Made by a program: the position numbers and the translations under genes. This document shows positions 17,446 through 25,480 of a stretch of 39,316 nucleotides of DNA, piece by piece. Position 1 is the first letter of the stretch. Each line of letters starts with the position of its first letter. Source of the stretch: Shewanella xiamenensis. GTDB taxonomy: Bacteria > Pseudomonadota > Gammaproteobacteria > Enterobacterales > Shewanellaceae. The notes under the pieces were generated by a model. It was not told where the DNA came from, ran no database searches, and saw nothing but the letters and a program-made list of their open reading frames with translations. The stretch covers positions 29,082 through 68,397 of the forward strand of contig NZ_BMOP01000020.1 in NCBI RefSeq assembly GCF_014647135.1. The letters are read 5' to 3'.

Positions 17446-18456
17446 TTAATAATCCTTAATAAAGCGCATAGCATGTTTGGCTAGCGTAAAATCGGTATTT
17501 TCACTGATACGAATTTCGGCGACTAATCGACTTGAAGTAGATTGACTGATAAAGCAATCAAATGTCAGTTCGTTGGTAAGCTGCAAATGAACATGGGAAC
17601 GGTTAGGTGTGAGAGATTTTAATATATCAAAATTTAACGCAATATCGGGATCCTCTTCGTAAAAATAATTAGCATGATAAATAAAGTGTGGCCAATTTTG
17701 ATTATTTGATTCAATTATATAAGCACAACGATCATTGGCTGGAATAATATTAGATAGCTGTTTTTTGAAATTATTTGTGGTTAGATTGTTTTTAATGAAT
17801 TTATATTTCGTATCATTAAAAATAACTAGCATCACATCTTGCCTTGTTGAGTTAAGTGGGTTTGAATGAATGTTTTTTAGGGAATGTTTATCTTGTGCAG
17901 TATAAATATTGTTTTCGGTGATAGATGACTGACTATCAGGTTGCAGATAATAATTTAGGATTTGATAGTCTGTTAAGTAGTGTTCAATTAAACTGATGTT
18001 AGTCATTTCTCCTTCAAAAGATAATGCGTTATTGGACATAGCCTTTAATACACGGTTATCTGTTAAAGGGATAATTTGCTGTTGAACTTCGATTTCATCG
18101 CCATCGATATAACATTTTAGCTTATGATATTGGTAGCTGATGGATAATAAATGCCAATAATCATCATTTAAATCACCTGACATCGAAGCCATTTCAATCG
18201 ATAATAATCGGCTATTAACAACCGATTCAATATTGCCAAGTGCATTTATCTTCACAATAAAGCCCGTATGATTAAACTCACAACAATATTGAAATACTAG
18301 TCCTCCATGTTGGTTTTTTATCCAAGCTTGCCAAGTGAAAATATCGAGTGTTTTCGAGCCTAATAAAACGACTTTAGCCGTATTTTCTGATGTTTCTTGA
18401 GCGAGGTCTTGAACTAAGTTATTCGAGCTAAAACAGATATTTTTTGAGGTTTTCAT
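17446..18456 (-). CDS. LamG/concanavalin-like domain protein, unknown function
   Basis: This protein of about 336 residues is not assigned to a named family. The first 170 residues suggest a concanavalin/LamG jelly-roll: FTWQAWIKNQ, then WHLLSISYQYHKLKCYIDGDE, then LSFEGEMTNISLIEHYLTDYQILNYY. The second half is unrecognised. No signal peptide or membrane segment is visible, which is odd for a LamG protein. I prefer the start at 18456 because AAGGA lies 8 bases before that ATG; the open frame extends to 18486. Base composition is clearly more AT-rich than the flanking genes, suggesting transfer. It lies 61 bases downstream of the diguanylate cyclase gene on the same strand. Confidence 0.6.
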   Translation of the reverse strand: MKTSKNICFSSNNLVQDLAQETSENTAKVVLLGSKTLDIFTWQAWIKNQHGGLVFQYCCEFNHTGFIVKINALGNIESVVNSRLLSIEMASMSGDLNDDYWHLLSISYQYHKLKCYIDGDEIEVQQQIIPLTDNRVLKAMSNNALSFEGEMTNISLIEHYLTDYQILNYYLQPDSQSSITENNIYTAQDKHSLKNIHSNPLNSTRQDVMLVIFNDTKYKFIKNNLTTNNFKKQLSNIIPANDRCAYIIESNNQNWPHFIYHANYFYEEDPDIALNFDILKSLTPNRSHVHLQLTNELTFDCFISQSTSSRLVAEIRISENTDFTLAKHAMRFIKDY

Positions 18457-18517
18457 GGGTGACATCCTTGTGGTTATGTCATGCATAAACCTTTGGTTTT
18501 ATTTCAGACAAATATCA

Positions 18518-19537
18518 TCACAGCGAGGTATTAATTCTATCGCGACCATCGGCCTTGGCGCGGTAAAGCGCGGTATCGGCGGCGCATACCATGGCGAGTG
18601 AGGTACGGAACTGGCCATTGACTTCACTGGCAATCCCTTGGCTGGCGCTTACCGAGACATAATCCCTGAGCCCTTGGTCGGTAAAGCGAATATTATTAAT
18701 CCCTTGCTGAATTTTTTGCGCTATGGTCAGCGCCATTTTGGCATTGTGATTAGGCAGGATCAGCGCAAATTCTTCGCCGCCATAACGGGCTGCAAGACCG
18801 ATTTCGATAGGCACAATGGTGGCGATCACTTTGGCAATTTTTCTAAGGCATTCATCACCTTGGATATGACCAAACTGATCATTAAACACCTTAAAATAAT
18901 CCACATCGATAATCACTACGCTGATAGGGCGCAGTTTAGCGGTGCATTCATCCCAATGTTGTTGCAGCATTTCATCAAAATAACGTCGGTTCGCCAGTTG
19001 GGTGAGGGAGTCGGTGGCGGCCAACTTACGCAGTTTTTGGTTTTCTGCTTTATGGTGAGTTAAATCGTGCATCACCATCACAAACACAGGTTCATGGCTG
19101 GGAATATAAGAGATAGACAATTCAACATCTTTGGCCTTACCAGAGGCGCAGATCAGCGTGGTTTCCTGCGCTGGGTGCTGCACGGGGTGACCACAATTGG
19201 TGCCTAATTGCACATCGTGGCTCAGGAGATTGTCATAGCGCGCTTGATGATGTTCGGTCAAAAAATTGCGCCAGTCTTGGCCCTTTAAACTCGCCTGCGG
19301 GCAATCGAGCAGCTCGGCACTACGTTGATTGCATGAACGGATAAAGCCATTGGCATTCACTAGGATCACTGGCTCGGTTAAATGTTGAATAAAGAGTTCA
19401 ATGGTCTCGAGGGAAGAATGCTCGAAAAAGTTCAGCGGTAGCTCGGCAGCCTTTGCATGCTGAGTTGCGGGCAATACAGCCTCATCGACAATGGATAAGG
19501 CGGGTTGTTGGCGTGCCAGTTTCGGTGAGTTTGTCAT
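18518..19537 (-). CDS. PAS-GGDEF diguanylate cyclase
   Basis: This 339-residue protein has a PAS domain at about 45-165 ([23 protein letters not shown]), a short linker helix with the conserved [16 protein letters not shown] (176-191), then a GGDEF domain. The active-site motif is GGEEF at 253-257, a functional variant, so c-di-GMP synthesis is likely. The inhibitory RxxD I-site normally found just before it is absent (IEIGLAARY). No signal or membrane segment is seen, so a cytoplasmic sensor is expected. GGAGA precedes the ATG. The promoter region carries three CAGAAGGTA repeats. Confidence 0.9.
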   Translation of the reverse strand: MTNSPKLARQQPALSIVDEAVLPATQHAKAAELPLNFFEHSSLETIELFIQHLTEPVILVNANGFIRSCNQRSAELLDCPQASLKGQDWRNFLTEHHQARYDNLLSHDVQLGTNCGHPVQHPAQETTLICASGKAKDVELSISYIPSHEPVFVMVMHDLTHHKAENQKLRKLAATDSLTQLANRRYFDEMLQQHWDECTAKLRPISVVIIDVDYFKVFNDQFGHIQGDECLRKIAKVIATIVPIEIGLAARYGGEEFALILPNHNAKMALTIAQKIQQGINNIRFTDQGLRDYVSVSASQGIASEVNGQFRTSLAMVCAADTALYRAKADGRDRINTSL

Positions 19538-19616
19538 TGTTATCTTTCTCCGTGAACTTTAATCATCTGCGCTAGGCGCTTTTCTGAGGATGACTTTATT
19601 CTGGTGGAAGAAAAGA

Positions 19617-19679
19617 TACCTTCTGCTTACCTTCTGGTATAATCATATGATTTTAAATGTTTTATTTTTTTACCTTCTG
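19617..19679 (-). promoter_or_regulatory. CAGAAGGTA repeat cluster upstream of the diguanylate cyclase gene
   Basis: Read on the minus strand, CAGAAGGTA occurs three times: 19671-19679, 19628-19636 and 19617-19625. The start-to-start spacings of 43 and 11 bases are close to four turns and one turn of the helix. A perfect 12-base palindrome AATCATATGATT (19641-19652) lies between the first and second. Phased identical repeats beside a promoter suggest a regulator binding array; the regulator is unknown. Confidence 0.45.
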
Positions 19680-19803
19680 AGTCGTTTTGTCTGCGATTAG
19701 GGCGTGGTTGGCTGGGTGCTTGCTTACATCTCGCAAAATTTGGGTTAAATAGCCCCTAATCTGAGGCCTCAAGATTGAGTCGTATACTTGTTATTGGGTC
19801 AAT

Positions 19804-20853
19804 TTAATGCAATGTAAGTCCATTAGTTTGCTCGGGATGTAGTGCTTGGCTATGGGATTTTCCTCGACACCATTTGCCACCTTGCTTGTGTTTAAATGCA
19901 CACATTGCATCCCATCGACCGCTTATGCCACTGTACTGTCGGCGAAACTCCTTGGCTGAAAGTAACCAGGCATCGGATGCTATGCCTAATTCATTAAGTA
20001 ACTTAGGTCGCTGATTATCAATAAAGCCCTTTTTATCATGGCGGATAGCGCGGCCGGTCCAATCGATAAGCTCAAGATAATCGGCAAAATGAAAGGGGAT
20101 GCCCGTTTGCTGATGGAGATGCGTTGCACCATCAAATTTTACGAGGGGTTTATGTGGTAATGGCTGAGTGTTATCTACAGGGGGTTGGGTTGACAGTGGT
20201 GTGACGCTGTTAGATGAAAGCGCATTCAGGCGCTCTTGAATCGATGTAAAATCAGAGGATTGCAAAGAGTCGGCAATGCCAGCTCGAATAGGATTTAAAT
20301 CAACGTACATCATACACGCCAGTAATGCTTGCTCATCTAACAGTGCTTGGGATTTAAAACGACCTTCCCAGAAGGCGCCTTTGCACTCATCTTCTCGATT
20401 GGCTTTACGGGCAATCTCTTCGTTCAGGCAGCGCATAAACCAAGAGATACTACTTAATCGCTCTTGCCACTCGGCAATTAAGGCATCGAGTAACATGCGT
20501 TCGCCGTCGATTAATGCATCACCATTCATATACTTAGTGGCAATGGCATGGCCTTTAGTGATTTGGCACCAGCGGCTGATAATATCTTTTTGCGTTAACG
20601 ATTTGGCCTTCTCGACATCAATTTTAAGCACTAAATGGTAATGGTTGTTCATCACTGCATAGGCGCAAATGTCGATACAAAAGATGGTGGATAATGCTTT
20701 GATTTTATAGACAATCCAGCCACGTCTATGCTCATAACTGCGGCCAGTGAGTTTATCCTCACCGCACAGAAAAGCCCTTCTGACACAGCGATTAATCACA
20801 TGATAGAAGGGTGTTGTATTGGCATCGATAAGCATTCTTCTGGCCGAGGTCAT
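19804..20853 (-). CDS. RAYT-type (IS200-like, Y1 HUH) transposase
   Basis: This 349-residue transposase starts MTSARRMLIDANTTPFYHVI. It carries the HUH motif HYHLVL (His71, His73) and a downstream YVDLNPIRAG segment, as in REP-associated tyrosine transposases. The reading frame is intact from 20853. The same frame continues upstream without a stop to 21165, fusing a second, partial N-terminal domain of 104 residues encoded by the tandem copy. I take 20853 as the ancestral start because the duplicated unit shows the same start codon. The family acts on single-stranded DNA hairpin ends. Confidence 0.85.
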   Translation of the reverse strand: MTSARRMLIDANTTPFYHVINRCVRRAFLCGEDKLTGRSYEHRRGWIVYKIKALSTIFCIDICAYAVMNNHYHLVLKIDVEKAKSLTQKDIISRWCQITKGHAIATKYMNGDALIDGERMLLDALIAEWQERLSSISWFMRCLNEEIARKANREDECKGAFWEGRFKSQALLDEQALLACMMYVDLNPIRAGIADSLQSSDFTSIQERLNALSSNSVTPLSTQPPVDNTQPLPHKPLVKFDGATHLHQQTGIPFHFADYLELIDWTGRAIRHDKKGFIDNQRPKLLNELGIASDAWLLSAKEFRRQYSGISGRWDAMCAFKHKQGGKWCRGKSHSQALHPEQTNGLTLH

Positions 20854-21390
20854 TATCCGCTCCAAACAGACGCAATCAAGATAATGTAAGGCTAGTATAA
20901 GAGGGGATAAAGCACAAAAAGACATGGCTGTCCCCGCTTTTCCGTTGTTCATCACTGCATAGGCGCAAATATCGATACAAAAGATGGTGGATAATGCTTT
21001 GATTTTATCGACAATCCAGCCGCGTCGATGCTCATAACTGCGCCCAGTGAGTTTATCTTCACCACACAAAAAAGCCCTTCTGACACAGCGATTGATCACA
21101 TGATAGAAGGGTGTTGTATTGGCATCAATAAGCATTCTTCTGGCCGAGGTCATGACTCGCTCCAAACAGACAAGGTGAAGATAATTTAAAGACTAGTAGA
21201 AGAGGGGACAAAGCACAAAAAGACATGGCTGTCCTCGCTTTTTTACATGATAGAAGGGTGTTGTATTGGCATCGATAAGCATTCTTCTGGCCGAGGTCAT
21301 GACTCGCTCCAAACAGACAAGGTGAAGATAATTTAAAGACTAGTAGAAGAGGGGATAAAGCACAAAAAGACATGGCTGTCCTCGCTTTTG
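20644..21390. repeat. Tandem repeat of transposase 5' end (300-bp unit, 2 copies plus a partial third)
   Basis: Unit A is 20644-20943, unit B 20944-21244 and unit C 21245-21390. Units A and B start at the same internal point, immediately before the codon for the first HUH histidine. Unit C starts about 153 bases further into the unit. All three end at the same outer sequence. B and C differ at only about two positions over 145 bases, while A and B differ more, so C/B is the younger duplication. Confidence 0.9.
20944..21153 (-). pseudogene. 5' fragment of the transposase gene (duplicated copy B)
   Basis: This is a 70-codon copy of the transposase N-terminus (MTSARRMLID to AVMNN) that stops exactly before the HUH histidines. 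It then runs in frame through GKAGTAMSFCALSP, translated from the element's own upstream region, into the intact gene. Without the HUH motif the fragment cannot be catalytic alone. A shorter copy C at about 21245-21300 carries only the first 18 or so codons. Confidence 0.8.
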
Positions 21391-21430
21391 CTCGGTGGCA
21401 AGTAGAGGCGGCCTGGAAGGTGGAGAAAAG

Positions 21431-21449
21431 GGGACTGCTAAGCAGTCCC
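21431..21449 (-). terminator. Terminator after the DP-EP gene
   Basis: GGGACTGC-TAA-GCAGTCCC is a perfect 8-bp stem. On the minus strand it is followed by CCTTTTC, a short T run, 12 bases beyond the stop of the DUF1888 gene. It would end the STAND/DP-EP transcript. Confidence 0.75.
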
Positions 21450-21461
21450 TTTCAATGGAGA

Positions 21462-21839
21462 TTAGTTTTCAGGACGGTTAACCACTTCTGGATCAGGACT
21501 CAATAACATTAGTGTGTTTGTCGTGTTTGTTAATACAAACTGAAACTTTGTTGTACCCGCTGTGTGGTCCAAATCTACAAGTTGTACCAACTGTCCATCA
21601 CTACTAATTGTTACGGCGTCAATAATTTCATCAAAAGGAGTGATGAAACCAACGCCAGCAAATTTTAATCCTTTTCCAGTATTATCCACTAATTGATAAG
21701 TGATAGTGCTTGCCTCTGTAATTGTTACATCACCTTGGCACGGCTCACCAGTCGTGTCGACATAGCTAAAAACGGGTTCATTATTATCTAAGTTAACAAT
21801 CACCTTGATAAAGTGAGCGTGACCTTGTACATTTTGCAT
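21462..21839 (-). CDS. DP-EP family (DUF1888) self-cleaving endopeptidase
   Basis: This 125-residue protein has no signal peptide. Its length, Lys98 and the Asp116-Pro117 bond near the C-terminus (SPDPEVV) match what I recall of S. oneidensis SO1698, the crystallised DUF1888 founder. In that protein the chain breaks between 116 and 117, and Lys98 was seen covalently linked to Asp116. The published description is of a beta-sandwich that cleaves itself and self-assembles; its biological role is not known to me. AAGGAG lies 7 bases before the ATG. It starts 21 bases after the stop of the STAND ATPase gene, so the two form an operon, and its function may be tied to that sensor. Confidence 0.9.
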   Translation of the reverse strand: MQNVQGHAHFIKVIVNLDNNEPVFSYVDTTGEPCQGDVTITEASTITYQLVDNTGKGLKFAGVGFITPFDEIIDAVTISSDGQLVQLVDLDHTAGTTKFQFVLTNTTNTLMLLSPDPEVVNRPEN

Positions 21840-21860
21840 TTCTTACTCCTTTTTTATTGA

Positions 21861-24800
21861 TTAAAATTCAAGATTATTAATTTTTGATTTAGTAAGAATC
21901 TCAATTAATTCTATTCCAGTATTTTTATCATTTAAGCATTTCAATGATTTTATATATGGGATTGTAATTCCTGGACTTTTGTTTTTACTTACAAAAGGTG
22001 CTAGTAAGGACTTTATATCTTTACATACTTCAATGTAATTATCGTTTTCATTTAAATTTTTTAATGAGGATGCTTCTATTAATAAGCTTTCTGAAAAGGG
22101 TATAATATTGTCTTGAGAGTTTGTGCTATCTTCTTGTAAGGACATGAAGATAGCCTTTGATTTTTTAGAGAAGTCTAGGCTGTCTTTGTAGTTTTTTATT
22201 TTATCCATATGCTTTGCAAGAGCTAGATAGTATTTTGCTAATAATTCTTTATCCTTTTTTGATGCTGTTTTATTGATTTTTATTTGTTCAATTAAGCGCT
22301 CGAGTTTAAGCTTTTCATCTTGATTGAAATCACCATATCCAAGGCTTATTAGATTTAAGTATGAATAATTTTTCTGCATTTTAATTATTCTATTTTCGGA
22401 GTCTTTGTCTGATGCTTTTTTTATAGTTAAAAAACTAAGTTTAGCCTTTTCAACTGCTAATTTAGTATCATTTTTATAATTAATCAAAGTTGATGATAGC
22501 TGATAGCTACTTGAAAGCCTTTCAAGAAGATAGGGTTGTTGCTCTAATTTTTCATTCGAAAGTTCAGTTTGTATTTTTTCATGAATATTAATTGCAGAAG
22601 TAACTTCACCTAATGAGGTTAAGGAACTTGCTAACCAAGATCGTGCATTTACTACATCAGATAAAAGTTGTGTATTACTAGGATCTGTTTCTAGAGCACT
22701 AAGTTTTAATGTCAGAGACTCCTGAAATCCATTCTTTGCTTCAACGAATTGTTGTCGTTGCATAGAAAGCGAACCTAGGGAGTTATATGCATATGATAGT
22801 TCCATCAATGCATCCTTATCATCCGGCGCTAAGGAATACATCTTTTGACTGTATTGCAAATACAGTTCAAAAAAGGGTTCGACCGATTCCCACTTTCTAT
22901 CATCGTATTCAATTTGACCCAACCAAAAGGCATTGGCGCCTAAGGTTTTTAGCAAGGCTAGGTTGTCTGGCTGCAATTCGAGCAGCGGCAGCATTTTTTC
23001 CTGCGCGGCGAGTAGGGCGCTGCGGGCTTCATCGATTTTATTGCGTGAATAGGCGACTTCGCCCATGGCCTCTAAGGTCTGCCCATGTTGGAAGCGGGCA
23101 TCGAAGCTTAAGTACTTCTCATCGTCTTGGCTGGAGAAATCCGTGAAATATTCCAATGCCTTATTACTGATGCCATCGAGTAAGTCCATCCGGCCGATGC
23201 CGCGCATCTTATCGGCGAAGTCACCCACCATAAACCCGAGTAGATCTTCGGCGGCGAGGCGTTTTTGCTGGGCCAGCTTTTCGGCTTCGATACTGCGAAC
23301 ACTCATAATGACCGAGGTTAAGGTGAGTACGCACAGCAGGGCGACGGTGACGCGCCTCGTCCAGCGCAGCATAGTGGCGCGTTTGCTGGAGGCGGCAATA
23401 AAGTCGGTTTCCCGCTCGTCTAAGTCAAACAAGGGGTTTTGCCTAAGGCTTTGGGCCTCTTTTAAGGGTTTACCCTCGGCCAGCAAATAGGCGCTGTGTT
23501 TGGCTTCGCTGAGCCAGCGCTGGGATAAATGCTGTAGTCGGCTCTTAATACTGAGGCTGTCGTTATGTTCGCTGATCCACACCGTCGCCCTTGGCCAGCG
23601 GCGCAGCAGGGCTTCGTGGGCGATGCTAAAACAGGGTTCACCATTTTGCAGATGGGACACAAATAAGCGGCTATCGACCATGGCTTGCACTAGGGCGGTT
23701 TCGGCCGCGCTTTGCAACTGCGACCAGCGGGCGGTGCGGCTGGTGATGGATTTTTCATCCTCACGCAGGGTGACTAACAGGGACAAAATCCGCGGCAGAC
23801 TGGCTTTTTCGGCCTCAGTTAAATGGGAGATGGCCTGCTCGGCATTTTTACCGATAGCGCCTTCGATGCCGCCCAAGGTGCGATACACAGAGACCAATAG
23901 TTTGTCATCGTCACTGCGTTGTAAATACAGCGCCTGTAAGGTGTATTGCAGCATGGGCAGCGCATCTGGATTGCTGGCGGCATCGCTACAGAGCATTTCA
24001 TCGAGCGGCATGGCGGTGTCGCTGTCAATGTCCCAAGTTAAATTGGCGGCAACGGCTGGCAGGCGGATCATCTGCAGCAGCTCGGTGCGAGTGGGCGGCG
24101 CTAAGTCGAAATGGGCGCCGCGGGCTTTGCCCGCCATCAGGCTGGGATAATTGACTAGCTGCGGATAAAAGTCGTTACGACAGGCACTTATAATCAACAC
24201 CGCATGGGAAGTGGCAAGGCGCTCTAATAGCTCGATAAAGGCGCTGCGCTCGGTGTCACTAAACAGCGGCGATGATAATAGCACCTCTAATCGATCGATA
24301 AATAAGGCAAAGCGTGGTGTAGCATAAGCCTGATTTTTAAGGCTTTGTTTACATATATCGACAATGCTTTGTGGATCTTGCTCAAGCTTGGCGGCAAGCG
24401 AGTCTGCGCTCATTCCCTCAAAGACTGGGGTGTCGTTTAGTTCCCAGTCGAGCATGGCACTGGCCAGATCGGTGAGCAGTTGTCCCTTGCTTACATCGGC
24501 AAAATCGAGGCTGCTATAGGCCACAACGCCAACGCCATTAAAGCCATTGGCGGCCATGAGGTTAGGCAATACACCTGCATTAATTAAGGAGGATTTACCG
24601 CTACCACTCGGGCCTAAAATTAAGCAGAAAGCGCGGCCAAATTGAATTTGCTGGCTAATGCGATTCAGTAGCGTGCTAATTTGCTCGCTGCGGCCGAAGA
24701 ACACGTCGGCATAGTTGGCGCTGTAGGCTTGCAGGCCCGGAAAAGGCGAGCCGCCTTGCCAAGTCTGTGGCGTGGCGCTGGCCTCGTGGCCAACCGGAAA

Positions 24801-25112
24801 GCGAACCTCGGCTAAGGTGCGATAGCCACGTTTGCGAATGGTCTCAATGTAACGGGATTCGGTGGCGCTATCGCCTAAGGCGCGACGTAACTGGTTAATA
24901 ATCTTATGCAGTGGATTGTCGCCCGTGTCGACCCCCGGCCAGCAATGGCTAACAATTTCGTCGCTGCTGACTACTTCACCGGCGTTTTGGCAGAGAAACA
25001 ACAACACATCCATCGCCTTAGGCTCAAGCTGTTTGACTTGTTTGCCCAGAAGCAGGCTGTTGGCGCTGGGATTGACTTGCCATTCACCAAAAAAAAATGT
25101 GCTGTCACTCAT
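21861..25112 (-). CDS. Winged-helix / nSTAND ATPase / TPR regulator
   Basis: This protein of about 1083 residues has four parts. An OmpR/CadC-type winged helix spans residues 3-103 (LEPKAMDVLLFLC, IETIRKRGYRT). An nSTAND-type NTPase starts near 121 with FPGLQAYSANYADVFFGR, Walker A GPSGSGKS (167-174) and Walker B LFIDRLEVLL (about 268-276). One hydrophobic helix lies at about 585-605 (VALLCVLTLTSVIM). TPR-like helical repeats run from about 670 to the end. It could bind DNA from the membrane and respond to a ligand sensed by the repeats. The open frame extends upstream to 25163, but 25112 starts just before the winged helix. From about residue 737 on, the DNA becomes strikingly AT-rich. The next gene is the DP-EP peptidase. 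Confidence 0.9.
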   Translation of the reverse strand: MSDSTFFFGEWQVNPSANSLLLGKQVKQLEPKAMDVLLFLCQNAGEVVSSDEIVSHCWPGVDTGDNPLHKIINQLRRALGDSATESRYIETIRKRGYRTLAEVRFPVGHEASATPQTWQGGSPFPGLQAYSANYADVFFGRSEQISTLLNRISQQIQFGRAFCLILGPSGSGKSSLINAGVLPNLMAANGFNGVGVVAYSSLDFADVSKGQLLTDLASAMLDWELNDTPVFEGMSADSLAAKLEQDPQSIVDICKQSLKNQAYATPRFALFIDRLEVLLSSPLFSDTERSAFIELLERLATSHAVLIISACRNDFYPQLVNYPSLMAGKARGAHFDLAPPTRTELLQMIRLPAVAANLTWDIDSDTAMPLDEMLCSDAASNPDALPMLQYTLQALYLQRSDDDKLLVSVYRTLGGIEGAIGKNAEQAISHLTEAEKASLPRILSLLVTLREDEKSITSRTARWSQLQSAAETALVQAMVDSRLFVSHLQNGEPCFSIAHEALLRRWPRATVWISEHNDSLSIKSRLQHLSQRWLSEAKHSAYLLAEGKPLKEAQSLRQNPLFDLDERETDFIAASSKRATMLRWTRRVTVALLCVLTLTSVIMSVRSIEAEKLAQQKRLAAEDLLGFMVGDFADKMRGIGRMDLLDGISNKALEYFTDFSSQDDEKYLSFDARFQHGQTLEAMGEVAYSRNKIDEARSALLAAQEKMLPLLELQPDNLALLKTLGANAFWLGQIEYDDRKWESVEPFFELYLQYSQKMYSLAPDDKDALMELSYAYNSLGSLSMQRQQFVEAKNGFQESLTLKLSALETDPSNTQLLSDVVNARSWLASSLTSLGEVTSAINIHEKIQTELSNEKLEQQPYLLERLSSSYQLSSTLINYKNDTKLAVEKAKLSFLTIKKASDKDSENRIIKMQKNYSYLNLISLGYGDFNQDEKLKLERLIEQIKINKTASKKDKELLAKYYLALAKHMDKIKNYKDSLDFSKKSKAIFMSLQEDSTNSQDNIIPFSESLLIEASSLKNLNENDNYIEVCKDIKSLLAPFVSKNKSPGITIPYIKSLKCLNDKNTGIELIEILTKSKINNLEF

Positions 25113-25480
25113 AGGATTTCCATTGCTTGAGCATCGACTAAGGCGGGGGAATCGCGGTGCCATTAGCCATTGTTATTTTTATATTCCATTTGCATATGTT
25201 GCTATGGGGTTTTGCGTCAAAACATTGGCATTATGCCTAGACTCCTTGTTATTTAAAAGCAGTAAGCTTTTATAATCAATGTAAATTTTATCTTGAAATT
25301 GTGACAGCATTTTGTACTGATACCCATGTGTTGTCACAGGGTTGGGGGATTGCGCGATAATTGCACTTTTACTTGGGTAAACGCTTGGCTTGGCTGCATT
25401 AACTCGGATGACGGGTAAAAAAAGAGTGCCCAAGGCGGGCACTCAAAGCGGTTGGGAAGGGAGAAATGGGTTAAATTGAG
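25113..25480. other. Gene-free upstream region of the STAND gene
   Basis: It contains the lipoprotein-operon terminator (25416-25447) and an inverted repeat, TGTGACA at 25300-25306 and TGTCACA at 25332-25338, whose half-sites are 32 bases apart (three helical turns). That repeat is a candidate operator about 190 bases upstream of the STAND start. An 87-codon open frame at 25179-25442 has no ribosome-binding site and overlaps the terminator, so I do not call it a gene. Confidence 0.5.
25416..25447 (-). terminator. Terminator of the lipase/lipoprotein operon
   Basis: GAGTGCCC-AAGGC-GGGCACTC is a perfect 8-bp GC-rich stem. On the minus strand it is followed by seven T. It lies 36 bases after the lipoprotein stop codon. 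Confidence 0.94.

Larger units (their letters stand above)
19804..21390 (-). mobile_element. RAYT element with tandem partial copies of its 5' end
   Basis: The element comprises the intact transposase gene, about 90 bases of upstream sequence, and two further partial copies farther out. Each copy ends outward in the same AAAAGCG(A/G)GGACAGCCATGTC sequence, which contains the short dyad GACA-GCCA-TGTC and is presumably the recognised element end. The other end of the element, beyond 19804, could not be defined; no matching sequence is visible there. Confidence 0.7.

Noticed and set aside
18638..19063. 141-codon open frame on the + strand inside the GGDEF gene
   Set aside because: Shadow of the cyclase gene; no family resemblance.
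21125..21373. 82-codon open frame made of a repeated MSFCALSPLLL sequence
   Set aside because: Translation of the tandem copies of the element's upstream region; its repetition reflects the DNA duplication.
20644..21390. CRISPR array
   Set aside because: Units are 300 bases long, adjacent without spacers and derived from the transposase gene.
23500..24150. 216-codon open frame on the + strand
   Set aside because: It lies opposite the GC-rich ATPase part of the STAND gene, has low-complexity Ser/Arg composition and no ribosome-binding site; antisense shadow.
25179..25442. 87-codon open frame on the minus strand upstream of the STAND gene
   Set aside because: Overlaps the lipoprotein terminator, lacks a ribosome-binding site and shows no domain.
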